A DNA stretch of 34,659 nucleotides from Syntrophaceae bacterium UBA4778. Lineage in GTDB: Bacteria; Desulfobacterota; Syntrophia; Syntrophales; UBA4778. Shown piece by piece: positions 8,598 through 16,932 of this stretch (position 1 is its first letter; the number at the start of each line of letters is the position of its first letter). The notes below the pieces were generated by a model that did no database searches, was not told where the DNA came from, and saw only the letters and a program-made list of their open reading frames with translations. Position numbers and translations under genes: made by a program. The stretch is from NCBI GenBank assembly GCA_002403175.1, contig DHHG01000137.1, positions 1-34,659 of the forward strand, written 5' to 3'.

Positions 8598-9725
8598 TTA
8601 CCGGAACCACACGGTCCTATTCACATAATCGGTATAGCTCATGATGATACGGACAATTTTTTTCGATACATTCTTCATCTCGTAGTCAGAAACGATATTG
8701 AATGGGCGGGTTACGCTGGCGTAATGGTCAGTGGCAACATCAATGGCCTCGAGGACCCGGTCCGCCTTCAGGCCGCACATGATCAGAGTCCCCTCGTCCA
8801 TCCCTTCCGGCCGCTCATGGGCCTGGCGTATCGTGACGGCAGGGAAGCTCAGAATGGAAGATTCCTCCGTTATGGTCCCGCTGTCGGAGACGACGCAATG
8901 GGCATGCATCTGCAGATTCACGTAATCCAAAAAGCCAAGTGGCTTTAAAAAGCTAATGCGTTGATCCAATTCGCTTATACCGAGATTTTCCATGCGGTGT
9001 CGTGTTCGTGGATGGGTGGAAACGATTAGAGGCACATCATATTTTATCGCAATAGCCTTCAACGTTGCCATCAGATCAGAAAAGTTGATATCATTATCTA
9101 TATTTTCCTCCCGATGTGCGCTGACGACAAAGTAGCGCCCCGGCACTACTTGCAGACGATCCAAAATATCTGAGGCATCGATCTGCTGTCTGTAATAGGC
9201 CAGCACTTCTTTCATGGGAGAGCCTGTCTTAATGACCGTCTCCGGCTTTAGACCCTCAGCCAACAGATAGCGGCGTGCATGCTCCGTGTAGGTCAGATTT
9301 ATATCACTGATGTGATCGATGATTTTACGATTGATCTCTTCCGGGACCCTCTGATCGAAACAGCGATTTCCTGCTTCCATGTGAAAGATGGGAATTTTAC
9401 GCCGCTTGGCGGCAATCGCGGAAAGGCAGCTATTCGTATCGCCCAACAGAAGAAATGTATCCGGACATACCTGTGCCAGTAAATCATCGGTGCGGGCAAT
9501 GACATTACCAATGGTATGAGCTGCATTTACACCTACGGCATTCAGGAAATGATCAGGTTTCCTAATGGCCAATTGCTGGAAAAAAATCTCGTTCAGCTCA
9601 TAATCGTAGTTTTGACCGGAATGAACAAAAATGTGCTCTGTATGCATGTCGAGCTGATGAATTACCCGGCTCAATTTAATTATTTCTGGTCTGGTTCCAA
9701 CAATTGTCAGTACTTTGAGAGCCAT
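8598..9725 (-). CDS. UDP-N-acetyl hexosamine C2-epimerase, WbvD/WbjD/CapG-like
   Basis: A 375-residue non-hydrolysing UDP-HexNAc 2-epimerase of GT-B fold. Visible signatures are VGTRPEIIKL at the N-terminus, VHSGQNYDYELN, LLGDTNSCLSA, FHMEAGNRCFDQRVPEEINR, VSAHREENID and SDSGTITEESSIL. The RCFDQRVPEEINR stretch is typical of the branch acting on 6-deoxy-L-HexNAc substrates (CapG/FnlC/WbjD/WbvD), not plain WecB. With the WbvR-like reductase and WbvB-like dehydratase in the same run, the likely reaction is C2 epimerisation of UDP-L-RhaNAc to UDP-L-QuiNAc, the last step of that pathway. It lies 27 bp downstream of the reductase gene. Plain ManNAc production remains an alternative but fits the context less well. 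Confidence 0.9.
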   Translation of the reverse strand: MALKVLTIVGTRPEIIKLSRVIHQLDMHTEHIFVHSGQNYDYELNEIFFQQLAIRKPDHFLNAVGVNAAHTIGNVIARTDDLLAQVCPDTFLLLGDTNSCLSAIAAKRRKIPIFHMEAGNRCFDQRVPEEINRKIIDHISDINLTYTEHARRYLLAEGLKPETVIKTGSPMKEVLAYYRQQIDASDILDRLQVVPGRYFVVSAHREENIDNDINFSDLMATLKAIAIKYDVPLIVSTHPRTRHRMENLGISELDQRISFLKPLGFLDYVNLQMHAHCVVSDSGTITEESSILSFPAVTIRQAHERPEGMDEGTLIMCGLKADRVLEAIDVATDHYASVTRPFNIVSDYEMKNVSKKIVRIIMSYTDYVNRTVWFR

Positions 9726-9752
9726 AAGCAGCCTACTTTCTTTTTTAAAAGC

Positions 9753-10652
9753 TCATGCAATATAAAAACTACGGTTAACCAGGAAATCGTTGTGCATCAA
9801 TTCAATCATTGTATCCCATGCAGGTGGTTGATAACCCGTCATTTCATGAAACATAGTGGAATCCAGGGATCGGTCCTGCACAAAATCATCGTAAGGCTCG
9901 ATCTCAATATCCTTGTCATAACGCTCCGCGACCAACCGGAGTAAGTCATATTTGGAGACCGGTTCTGATGAAACGTGATAGACACCGCGTAAATCATTAT
10001 TTGGCAGCACGTAATCGCGAATAATCCTTGCAAGTTCAATCGTAGGAAAGCCTGAGTATATGGCTTTGCGGAAACCACACACTTTTTGATTCTGGGCAAG
10101 GAACCATTCAATCAGCCCGTATCTCCCTTTTAGTTCATGCCCGATGATCGATGTCCTCAGAGTTACACAATGGGGATAGCTCACCTCACCGAGGTATTTT
10201 GTGCGGCCATAGAGATTCTCGGCATCAGATTGATCACATTCCTTGTACATGCCCTTTTTCCCGTTAAAAACACAGTCCGTGCTGATATGAATGAGACGAG
10301 CTCCGGCAGTTTGGCTGATGAGAGAAATGCGATGTGGAAGCAGCGCGTTAATAGCAATCGCCGTAAGTGGATCTTCAGCAAGAGGGAGTTGTTTAATAAT
10401 GCCAATGCAGTTGATCACAATATCCGGCTGGATAGACGCTAACGCACGAATAAGGCTTTCGAAATAATTAGCGTCAACACTATTCGGTAGAAATCGGACA
10501 AGCATATCTGGCGGAAAGTGCTTTTTCATACCCGTCAAGCTTCGCGCAGTGGCTGTCACATCATATTCTGGGAATGCGGAAAGATAGCGTAAAAGTAAGT
10601 GACCTAACATACCGGTGCCGCCGAGAATTAAAATCTTTGGCTGTTTGTTCAT
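9753..10652 (-). CDS. RmlD-like nucleotide-sugar 4-ketoreductase, WbvR-like
   Basis: A 299-residue SDR of the dTDP-4-dehydrorhamnose reductase (RmlD) family. The nucleotide-binding motif is LGGTGMLGH near residues 10-18. IVINCIGIIKQ and HISTDCVFNGKKG precede the catalytic YGRTKYLGE. In L-FucNAc pathways the matching step is done by WbjC/CapF, which carries a C-terminal cupin domain and is longer. The compact RmlD-type architecture here instead matches WbvR of the UDP-L-QuiNAc/L-RhaNAc route, reducing the 4-keto-L-sugar made by the WbvB-like dehydratase. It sits directly upstream of the 2-epimerase and downstream of a GalE-like gene. The reductase call is firm; the exact stereochemistry is inferred from neighbours. 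Confidence 0.88.
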   Translation of the reverse strand: MNKQPKILILGGTGMLGHLLLRYLSAFPEYDVTATARSLTGMKKHFPPDMLVRFLPNSVDANYFESLIRALASIQPDIVINCIGIIKQLPLAEDPLTAIAINALLPHRISLISQTAGARLIHISTDCVFNGKKGMYKECDQSDAENLYGRTKYLGEVSYPHCVTLRTSIIGHELKGRYGLIEWFLAQNQKVCGFRKAIYSGFPTIELARIIRDYVLPNNDLRGVYHVSSEPVSKYDLLRLVAERYDKDIEIEPYDDFVQDRSLDSTMFHEMTGYQPPAWDTMIELMHNDFLVNRSFYIA

Positions 10653-10680
10653 ATAGCAGTCATCCTCAAAAAAATGTCCG

Positions 10681-11619
10681 TTAAATTTCCGTTTTCGTGA
10701 TTTCAGACGCAGCCCATGCCATGTATTCCTGTAAGCCTTCCTCCATCAATACGGAAGGTTCAAAACCAATGGAATGACGCGCCTCAGATATATCCGCCAA
10801 GCTGTGCCGTACATCGCCATACCGAGGTGGACCGTACACCACTTGTGGTTCAATTCCTGAAACCGCCCACAACAGTTCCACAAGCTTGTTAATCGTAATC
10901 CTGCCGCCGCTGCCGATATTGAATGCACCGGACAAACCATTCGCCATTGCAGCTTTTATATTGGCCTGAACCACATCTTTAACATTTATGAAATCACGGG
11001 TTTGCTCGCCGTCGCCGAAAATGGTCAGTTGTTCGCCACGGAGCATCTGGAAAGCGAAGATCGGTATCACATTGCCATAAGCATCGAATCGTTGATTTGG
11101 GCCATACACATTGAAATAACGCAGGCAGACTGCTTCTAAATCGTAGAGTTTTGCATACGCCAGGCATTCCTTCTCCATACAAAGCTTCGAGCTACCATAA
11201 GGTGTATCTGGATCAACCGGGTGGTCTTCTTTAATGGGAAGTGTTTTCAGTTCACCAAAAATCCCCGCTGATGAGGACGCGACGATCTTTCTGACGCCTG
11301 CACGGCGAGCAGCTTCCAAAACTTTCAGCGTGCCCATGACATTGATATCCGCATCTATAATGGGGTGATCGATAGAACGCTTGTTGCCCACAAAAGCCGC
11401 TAGATGAAACACCACTTCAACGCCTTTGATCGATTCGGCAACAACGACTTCATCGCGGATGTCGCCTTCTATAAAACGAAGTTGAGGGAACTGATTAAGG
11501 TTTGAACGATAACCGGACAGGAGGTTATCGAGCACTGTGACCTCATTGCCGTCATCAACAAGTTGCCGCACCAAATTAGAGCCAATAAAACCAGCGCCGC
11601 CGGTTACGAGAAACTTCAA
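10681..11619 (-). CDS. UDP-sugar 4-epimerase-like SDR (GalE/WbpP family)
   Basis: A 312-residue extended SDR. The Rossmann motif FLVTGGAGFIGSNLV begins at the second residue. VVFHLAAFV and ASSSAGIFG precede the catalytic YGSSK, and RYFNVYGPNQ and FGDGEQTRDFINVKDV are classic UDP-glucose/UDP-GlcNAc 4-epimerase signatures. I start it at TTG 11619-11617, which has AGAAAGG seven bases upstream and places the Rossmann strand at the N-terminus; an earlier in-frame start at 11670 would add a 17-residue tail with no family counterpart. It probably interconverts UDP-Glc(NAc) and UDP-Gal(NAc). It interrupts the three-gene L-QuiNAc set, so it may supply another residue of the same repeat unit. NAD cofactor and cytoplasmic location are expected from the family. 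Confidence 0.88.
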   Translation of the reverse strand: MKFLVTGGAGFIGSNLVRQLVDDGNEVTVLDNLLSGYRSNLNQFPQLRFIEGDIRDEVVVAESIKGVEVVFHLAAFVGNKRSIDHPIIDADINVMGTLKVLEAARRAGVRKIVASSSAGIFGELKTLPIKEDHPVDPDTPYGSSKLCMEKECLAYAKLYDLEAVCLRYFNVYGPNQRFDAYGNVIPIFAFQMLRGEQLTIFGDGEQTRDFINVKDVVQANIKAAMANGLSGAFNIGSGGRITINKLVELLWAVSGIEPQVVYGPPRYGDVRHSLADISEARHSIGFEPSVLMEEGLQEYMAWAASEITKTEI

Positions 11620-11714
11620 TGGGAAACCTTTCTTATAGATAGATTTTATTCTGGTGTCATTCGCACGCAAACTGGAGTTGGGAATTTTAAACTATACATA
11701 CAATTCAGCTGTCA

Positions 11715-12740
11715 CTATAAAACAATCGCACCCGTTTCCAAGGTATCCTTTACCAAATCGAGTTTCAACAGCAACTCAATCAGGCCATGCTCATCCAATC
11801 GCTGTGCATTGTGAGAATGGTAATCCTCATGGCCGGAGACTTCCGTTTCACCCTCAGTAAAATAGCAGGCGTAGTTGAGATCGCGGATGTCTGCCGGTAT
11901 CCGGTAATAATTACCCATATCTTCCGCACGGGACATTTCTTCCCGTGTCAGCAGCGTTTCATAAAGTTTTTCGCCATGCCGTGTGCCAATGATGTGAATA
12001 TCATTGTCAGCGTTGAAAAGCTTTTTCAATGCAAGGGCCAGTGTTTCAATTGTCGCCGCAGGCGCCTTTTGAATAAAAAGATCACCCGGACGTCCGTTCA
12101 CAAAAGCATACGCAACAAGATTTACAGCGTCATCAATGGACATCATGAACCGGGTCATGTTTGGATCTGTAATTGTCAAGGGCTTCCCTGTCATAATCTG
12201 GCTGATAAAAAGAGGAATAACGGAACCCCTGGAACCCATGACATTGCCGTAGCGGGTACCGCAAAAGATTGTCCCTGAATCACCGTGGGTCCGCGCCTTG
12301 GCGATCATGAGCTTCTCCATTAGCGCCTTGGACATCCCCATTGCATTGATCGGATATACAGCCTTATCAGTGCTGAGCGTGATCATGTTCCTGATGTTGC
12401 AGGCTAATGCCGCTGTCATGACGTTCTCCGCGCCAATGGCGTTCGTCCGGATCGCCTCCAGGGGGAAGAATTCGCAGGACGGCACCTGTTTGAGTGCCGC
12501 CGCATGAAACACCATGTCCACGCCCTGCATGGGAGGCAGGAGGCTATCATAATCCCGGACATTTCCCAAGTAGAACTTCACTTTCGGATTCCGCAGGGCA
12601 TTGCGCATATCGTCCTGTTTTTTCTCGTCGCGCGAAAAAATCCGGATTTCCTTGATGTCGGTATTTAAAAACCGATGCAATACCGCGTTGCCAAAGGTGC
12701 CCGTACCACCTGTGATTAGCAGGACTCTGTCTTTAAACAT
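11715..12740 (-). CDS. UDP-GlcNAc 4,6-dehydratase (5-inverting), WbvB/WbjB/CapE-like
   Basis: A 341-residue SDR with LLITGGTGTFGNAVL at the N-terminus and RIFSRDEKKQDDMR, the arginine-rich NADP contact seen in CapE/WbjB/FnlA. VFHAAALKQVPSCEF and TLSTDKAVYPINAMGMSK follow; Met replaces the usual catalytic Tyr, as in CapE. These enzymes dehydrate and 5-epimerise UDP-GlcNAc to 4-keto-6-deoxy-L-sugars, the first step to UDP-L-FucNAc or UDP-L-QuiNAc. The C-terminal half continues with GTRYGNVMGSRGSVIP. The start ATG at 12740 has GAGG about seven bases upstream. This is the first gene of its module: the approximately 400 bp upstream are non-coding, so a promoter is likely there. It works with the reductase at 9753 and the epimerase at 8598. 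Confidence 0.92.
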   Translation of the reverse strand: MFKDRVLLITGGTGTFGNAVLHRFLNTDIKEIRIFSRDEKKQDDMRNALRNPKVKFYLGNVRDYDSLLPPMQGVDMVFHAAALKQVPSCEFFPLEAIRTNAIGAENVMTAALACNIRNMITLSTDKAVYPINAMGMSKALMEKLMIAKARTHGDSGTIFCGTRYGNVMGSRGSVIPLFISQIMTGKPLTITDPNMTRFMMSIDDAVNLVAYAFVNGRPGDLFIQKAPAATIETLALALKKLFNADNDIHIIGTRHGEKLYETLLTREEMSRAEDMGNYYRIPADIRDLNYACYFTEGETEVSGHEDYHSHNAQRLDEHGLIELLLKLDLVKDTLETGAIVL

Positions 12741-13138
12741 GATTAAACCTCAGTATCATATAATCTTTGTCTTTATTAATATTCGATGAGTTGATGTTTG
12801 TGTGAGGACGGTTAAAACAACCACAACTTGATGTATTACTACGGAAAGTAAACATATCAAAGTATGTCATGCATGACTCTGAATAAAGTTCAGGGCAGGC
12901 TTTGATAAGCCTGCGCCATATCCCCGCCTCAGCGAGGACAGGCTTGATACGAGTCATCAAGTTTTTTCAATGGATTCGTCAGCTTGTCCCGGACACCGTT
13001 CCGGGATTCGCCTGAATGACACATTAAAAATCTTTGTTTGGCGGAGTAATAATTCATATTTTCGTGGCGGCTTCTTATAGAATTGAGTGAGAATATACAT
13101 ACAAATACAATATCAGCGGGGATAACTAGCTGAAAAAG
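12741..13138. repeat. Non-coding gap with clustered inverted repeats between two modules
   Basis: No convincing gene lies in these 398 bp. Three dyads are visible. CAGGCTT/AAGCCTG with a 4-nt loop spans 12896-12913. CTTGAT/ATCAAG with a 7-nt loop spans 12943-12961 and is followed by six T on the plus strand. TCCCGGA/TCCGGGA with a 6-nt loop spans 12987-13006. Such GC dyads in a tract otherwise richer in A+T look like short interspersed genomic palindromes rather than one terminator; the T-tract lies on the strand without upstream genes. The stretch separates the HisF-like gene from the WbvB-like gene and probably contains the promoter of the latter, though no -35/-10 pair stands out. Confidence 0.5.
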
Positions 13139-13921
13139 TTAACATATGCGGTAATTCTCATCAATGAGTGCATCTTTTTCTGTTCTGTTTGGATAATTTA
13201 TAAGTACGGCCCTGTAAATGCCTTTGAATACGAATAAGCTACCGGCGGCAGCACCAATAATCCCATACTGACTAATTAATTGTCCAATATCATTAAGCGA
13301 CCCTGCGCCACCAAGTACAGTCATCGGGATGGTGATCTTTTTCCGGATTTTCTCAACTATCGCAAGATCATATCCTTTCATTATACCGTCATTATCTATA
13401 GAATTAACTATTACTTCACCAACACCAAATTTTTCCAGTTGCATCGCAAACTTTATTGGACATTTTCCTGTGTTCTTTTTACCGTTATGTGTCCAGATCT
13501 CATAATTTTCACCTATCAACTTTTTCTTAACATCAATAACCACAACGACACTCTGGTTGCCAACTTGTTCTGCTATTTCAGAAACTAGTTTAGGGCTATC
13601 TATGGCAGCATAACTCAATGCAACCTTTTCAACGCCCAAAGCAATGATACTTTGTGCGTGCTCCGTTGTCTTTACACCGCCACCGTAACAGAGAGGCATT
13701 CGACATTCAGCGGCTAAATTATCAATCATTTTGAAGTCCGGCTCCGTGCCATTGGTAGTGGCATTAATATCCAGAACCATCAGCTCATCAACTTCCATTT
13801 CGTTAAAAATCCGAACTGCGTTGATAGGATCACCGACATACTTGGCGTCCCTGAAATTGACGGTTTTTACAAGTCTCTTATTTTTTACGAGCAGGCAAGG
13901 AATGATTCTAGGGCGCAGCAT
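13139..13921 (-). CDS. HisF-like ammonia-channel subunit for sugar amidination (HisF2 type)
   Basis: A 260-residue TIM barrel of the imidazole-glycerol-phosphate synthase HisF family (MLRPRIIPCLLVKNKRLVKT). The first catalytic Asp of biosynthetic HisF, in the CLDV motif, is Leu here (CLLV), while the second Asp is kept (VVIDVKK). That argues against histidine synthesis. In loci with WbpG, this HisF-like partner passes ammonia from the HisH glutaminase to the sugar amidotransferase. ATG 13921 lies one base after the HisH stop and gives the normal N-terminus; an in-frame TTG at 13936 would overlap HisH. Gene order WbpG-HisH-HisF with 1-4 bp junctions matches known acetamidino-sugar cassettes. 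It is the last gene before the dyad-rich gap. Confidence 0.9.
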   Translation of the reverse strand: MLRPRIIPCLLVKNKRLVKTVNFRDAKYVGDPINAVRIFNEMEVDELMVLDINATTNGTEPDFKMIDNLAAECRMPLCYGGGVKTTEHAQSIIALGVEKVALSYAAIDSPKLVSEIAEQVGNQSVVVVIDVKKKLIGENYEIWTHNGKKNTGKCPIKFAMQLEKFGVGEVIVNSIDNDGIMKGYDLAIVEKIRKKITIPMTVLGGAGSLNDIGQLISQYGIIGAAAGSLFVFKGIYRAVLINYPNRTEKDALIDENYRIC

Positions 13922-13922
13922 C

Positions 13923-14537
13923 TTAAATTTCAGCAAAATTTTTTAAGAGAGAAATGCCCCATTGATGGCTTTTTTCCGGATGAAACTGAACGCCGAAAAT
14001 ATTCCCAAAATGGACGGCGGACGCAAACTGCCCGCCATAGTCAGTCAGTGCAAGTATATTATCCGACTGATTGCAGTGAAAATGATAAGAGTGCAAAAAA
14101 TAAAAACGGCTGTCTGCATCAATATCTTTGAATAATCTGTTTTTTATAACCAGCCGGATATTGTTCCAGCCCATATGAGGAAGAGGGCTGGAGGAAGTTA
14201 ATTTTGCCCGGTCGAATTTTTTCACCACTCCGTCAATCCACCCTAACCCTTGCCGGTTGCCTTCCTCGCTGGAATGAGCCAGAATCTGCATTCCCACGCA
14301 GACACCCAGCACCGGTAGACACCGCTCGAGTACCAGCTCATCAAGGGCGTGCGTCATACCGGATATTTCAAGTTTTTGCATGGCATGATCAAAAGCTCCG
14401 ACTCCTGGCAAAATTATTTTCGTAATATTTTTTAAATGATCAGCTTTGGATGCAATGACAAAGGGCATGCCCAATTTGCTGTAAATATTAGCAAATGCCT
14501 TAATATTTCCCAACCCGTAGTTAATTATGCCAATCAT
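13923..14537 (-). CDS. HisH-like glutamine amidotransferase for sugar amidination
   Basis: A 204-residue class-I glutaminase of the HisH family, opening MIGIINYGLGNIKAF. The nucleophile Cys sits in VLGVCVGMQ (about residues 76-84), and the His-Glu pair in VQFHPEKS near the C-terminus. PGVGAFDHAM is the oxyanion-side strand typical of HisH. It hydrolyses glutamine and feeds ammonia through the HisF-like partner encoded 1 bp downstream. Its ATG overlaps the TGA of the WbpG-like gene (ATGA), so the three products are probably made in matched amounts. The context of an amidotransferase gene and surface-sugar genes, with no other his genes nearby, makes a role in nucleotide-sugar or glycan amidination much more likely than histidine synthesis. 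Confidence 0.92.
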   Translation of the reverse strand: MIGIINYGLGNIKAFANIYSKLGMPFVIASKADHLKNITKIILPGVGAFDHAMQKLEISGMTHALDELVLERCLPVLGVCVGMQILAHSSEEGNRQGLGWIDGVVKKFDRAKLTSSSPLPHMGWNNIRLVIKNRLFKDIDADSRFYFLHSYHFHCNQSDNILALTDYGGQFASAVHFGNIFGVQFHPEKSHQWGISLLKNFAEI

Positions 14538-15676
14538 CTAATAACTCTTTTTTCCACGCCTATCATTTGCATCACTTTGGCTCCTAAATTTATCAGAAAC
14601 ATATTGTTTTTATAGTCACGGAAAGACTTGTTTTCTCCGTCATACAGTTCCTGCAACTGGGCTGTGGTTAAGTCCAGCTTTTTCGCCACATATTCAAAGT
14701 CTTCCATCATTTCTGTTTCGCTTATTTCCGGCTTTGCTACACGCAAAAGCGCCTCGTCTCGGGTCATCTGATTGGTTAAAATTAAACTCGATAGGTGAGC
14801 TTTGCGCCTTTCATAACCAAACTTTTTAGGAAGCCAGAAACACTCCACGAATCTTGTAAATCGCGATTCATGATGCTTTTGGGCATATTTTTGCCAGCCG
14901 AAACGCTCCGTCAGCAAACGTATGGCATCTTCTTTGATATAAGGCACATAATCCAGCATTCGTAGCACTTTCACGCCCTTAATATACCGGTAATAAAGTT
15001 TATATTTAAAAATGTCCGCCGTGGGGAAAGTTTTTAAGGGCACTGTGCCGAAACGGCGATGAATATCATTCACAAAACGCATATCTGTCTGATAGTAAGC
15101 ACCCCATTCAAGTGGTTCACGGACACATTCCGTTGAATAGTTTCCGCCTGTTAAGATATATTTATAATTATTTTTCGCGGCAAAGTTGTAAAGAGATGAA
15201 AAAAAGCATAAATCCTGAGGGGTATCAACATTAGCGACCTGCGCTTTAAAAAACGCCAACTGCAAGTCTTTCATCTCTGACCATTCAATAACTTCCGTAT
15301 AGAGATCAAGCCCCAGCCCATCCACCATTCTTTGAATATTATTAGCGGACACTTCTGAATTCCAGCCGCCATCGACATGGAATATCAAGGGTCTTAAACT
15401 ATATTTTTCCTTGGCAAGATATGTTACGTATGAACTGTCAACACCTCCGCTTATACCGATCAAACAATCGTGATCACGACCCTTTCCATCCTTCTTGATC
15501 TTGTCAATGAGAGGGGCAAGCATTTTTTCACCCTTTTCATTTGGATGCCAATTCGGTTGTATATTTGTATAGTAATTGCGGCAATAGTCACACCAACCCC
15601 GTTCATCAAAAGTTATATCGGGATCAGTGGTGTCCATAATGCAGTTAGAACATATTTGATTTTTTACTTGACTCAT
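14534..15676 (-). CDS. N-acetyl sugar amidotransferase, WbpG/PseA-like
   Basis: A 380-residue PP-loop ATPase of the N-acetyl sugar amidotransferase family. An N-terminal CSNC...CDYC pair suggests a zinc ribbon, followed by the PP-loop IGISGGVDSS near residues 95-104 and HVDGGWNSE. The family uses ATP to activate an acetamido group and ammonia to replace its oxygen, giving acetamidino sugars; PseA acts in pseudaminic-acid pathways and WbpG in B-band O-antigen. With HisH and HisF directly downstream the full cassette is present. The substrate is not shown by sequence; a nonulosonic acid from the neighbouring module is the attractive candidate, an amidino-HexNAc the alternative. The 48 bp to the upstream glycosyltransferase gene contain no obvious terminator. 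Confidence 0.92.
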   Translation of the reverse strand: MSQVKNQICSNCIMDTTDPDITFDERGWCDYCRNYYTNIQPNWHPNEKGEKMLAPLIDKIKKDGKGRDHDCLIGISGGVDSSYVTYLAKEKYSLRPLIFHVDGGWNSEVSANNIQRMVDGLGLDLYTEVIEWSEMKDLQLAFFKAQVANVDTPQDLCFFSSLYNFAAKNNYKYILTGGNYSTECVREPLEWGAYYQTDMRFVNDIHRRFGTVPLKTFPTADIFKYKLYYRYIKGVKVLRMLDYVPYIKEDAIRLLTERFGWQKYAQKHHESRFTRFVECFWLPKKFGYERRKAHLSSLILTNQMTRDEALLRVAKPEISETEMMEDFEYVAKKLDLTTAQLQELYDGENKSFRDYKNNMFLINLGAKVMQMIGVEKRVIR

Positions 15677-15724
15677 ATTTGATTCTCCGGCTCTAGTTAA
15701 AAAAATACGTGTATATGAACATTT

Positions 15725-16894
15725 TCAATGGAGCAGAGCCTTATAAAAAAGCTGGCGGTTTGTCTCCAGCACAGCAGGATCGAGCAAACGATTTATAATA
15801 CTGGTTTTTACTATAGTCCGCTTTTTCAAAAGATCATCATTGTTCAATAAGGCCATCCGCTCAATTATTTCGACAAAATGACCCATCTGCGTTAAATCCA
15901 CATCCCAACCTAGCCCATCAGCCTCTAGATTGCGCCACGGTGTTTCTGTACTAATTAGCACCGGCGTTCCAGAAGTTAAACACTCGGCGATCACATGACC
16001 ATAGGCCTCGCCACCAGTTGGGAATAAAAATAGATCATAACGGCTAAAGACGTTTACTACCTGATTCGCGGTAACACTACCAAGATAATTCACTTTCACA
16101 TTAGCCGGCAACTGGTCTATTAAATCTTGGCATTCTTTCCAATAAGTTTGATTTTCTGCGGGACCATAAATATCGAACACCACACTGGCATTCACCTTTT
16201 TTAAAACCCTCAAGGCGTAATCCAAATTTTTCTCGCGTGAGATTCGGGACAAAAACACAATTCTTAAACCTTCGCGATCCGTTGATGGCTCAAAAGTTAA
16301 ATCAGGAGCGACGTCTGGAATATTTTTAATAGAAAAGTCTCCCGTGATATGAATAGCGTCGGCTTTTATTTTCATGACCTTAATAATATGCATCTTTTCG
16401 AACTCGCTGGATGCACGCCAGGTCACATTCTTATAAAGCCCAACAAGTCTGGCCACTTGAATAAAAACGAACTTTTTGGGGTATTTTTGCTTTAATGAAG
16501 CCCATGCAAACTCACCCCACGGTGCGACAATCACAGGCTTAAAGGTTGCCCTACGAAGCTTTCTGTTCAATAACGCCTTTATAGTAAAAAGATCAAAAAA
16601 GCTATTTAGATAGAGTACATCATGAGGCGTACCTACTATCAAACTTAATATGTCTTTTATCGTGCTTGACGGAGGTGGCAAATAATAAACCATGGCATTG
16701 CCAACTTGTTGCCATTGATTAATCTTTATATCAGGGTAAGGTTTATTTTCCCCCACATCCCGATCTCTTGTCACTATCTTAAACTCAAACTCATCACACA
16801 AATGATCAACGGTATTAACGATAGTACGCAAAATACCACCAGCTTTATAGCCGGGGAGGTAATTGCCGACAAAGGTAAGAATAATGGGTTTCAG
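15725..16894 (-). CDS. GT4 glycosyltransferase with a non-standard start codon
   Basis: A GT-B glycosyltransferase. VAPWGEFAWASLKQKYP and the C-terminal donor site FPTGGEAYGHVIAECLTSGTPVL with SRISREKNLDYAL are typical of family GT4. The first ATG/GTG/TTG in frame is TTG at 16831, but homologous-looking sequence continues upstream as ILTFVGNYLPGYKAGGI, the conserved beta1-loop of the N-terminal domain, back to an in-frame TGA. Between that stop and TTG no ATG, GTG or TTG exists. I therefore place the start at CTG 16894-16892, eight bases after AGGAAG (389 residues); ATT six bases upstream is the other option. The gene follows the WbuB-like gene by about 40 bp. Acceptor and donor sugars are unknown. 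Confidence 0.82.
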   Translation of the reverse strand: MKPIILTFVGNYLPGYKAGGILRTIVNTVDHLCDEFEFKIVTRDRDVGENKPYPDIKINQWQQVGNAMVYYLPPPSSTIKDILSLIVGTPHDVLYLNSFFDLFTIKALLNRKLRRATFKPVIVAPWGEFAWASLKQKYPKKFVFIQVARLVGLYKNVTWRASSEFEKMHIIKVMKIKADAIHITGDFSIKNIPDVAPDLTFEPSTDREGLRIVFLSRISREKNLDYALRVLKKVNASVVFDIYGPAENQTYWKECQDLIDQLPANVKVNYLGSVTANQVVNVFSRYDLFLFPTGGEAYGHVIAECLTSGTPVLISTETPWRNLEADGLGWDVDLTQMGHFVEIIERMALLNNDDLLKKRTIVKTSIINRLLDPAVLETNRQLFYKALLH

Positions 16895-16932
16895 CGCAAT
16901 GACTTCCTGTAGATGACCTTTATCTCATACCA

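Noticed and set aside
12733..12960. 75-codon minus-strand frame running out of the dyad-rich gap
   Set aside because: The only protein-like part arises from the palindromic repeats, and its 3' end overlaps the WbvB-like start.
12943..12967. Rho-independent terminator (stem plus six T)
   Set aside because: The stem is six AT-rich pairs and the T-run is on the plus strand, where no gene lies upstream.
13139..14537. Histidine biosynthesis genes hisH/hisF
   Set aside because: The first catalytic Asp of HisF is Leu, and both genes are fused in order with a WbpG-type amidotransferase in a glycan locus.
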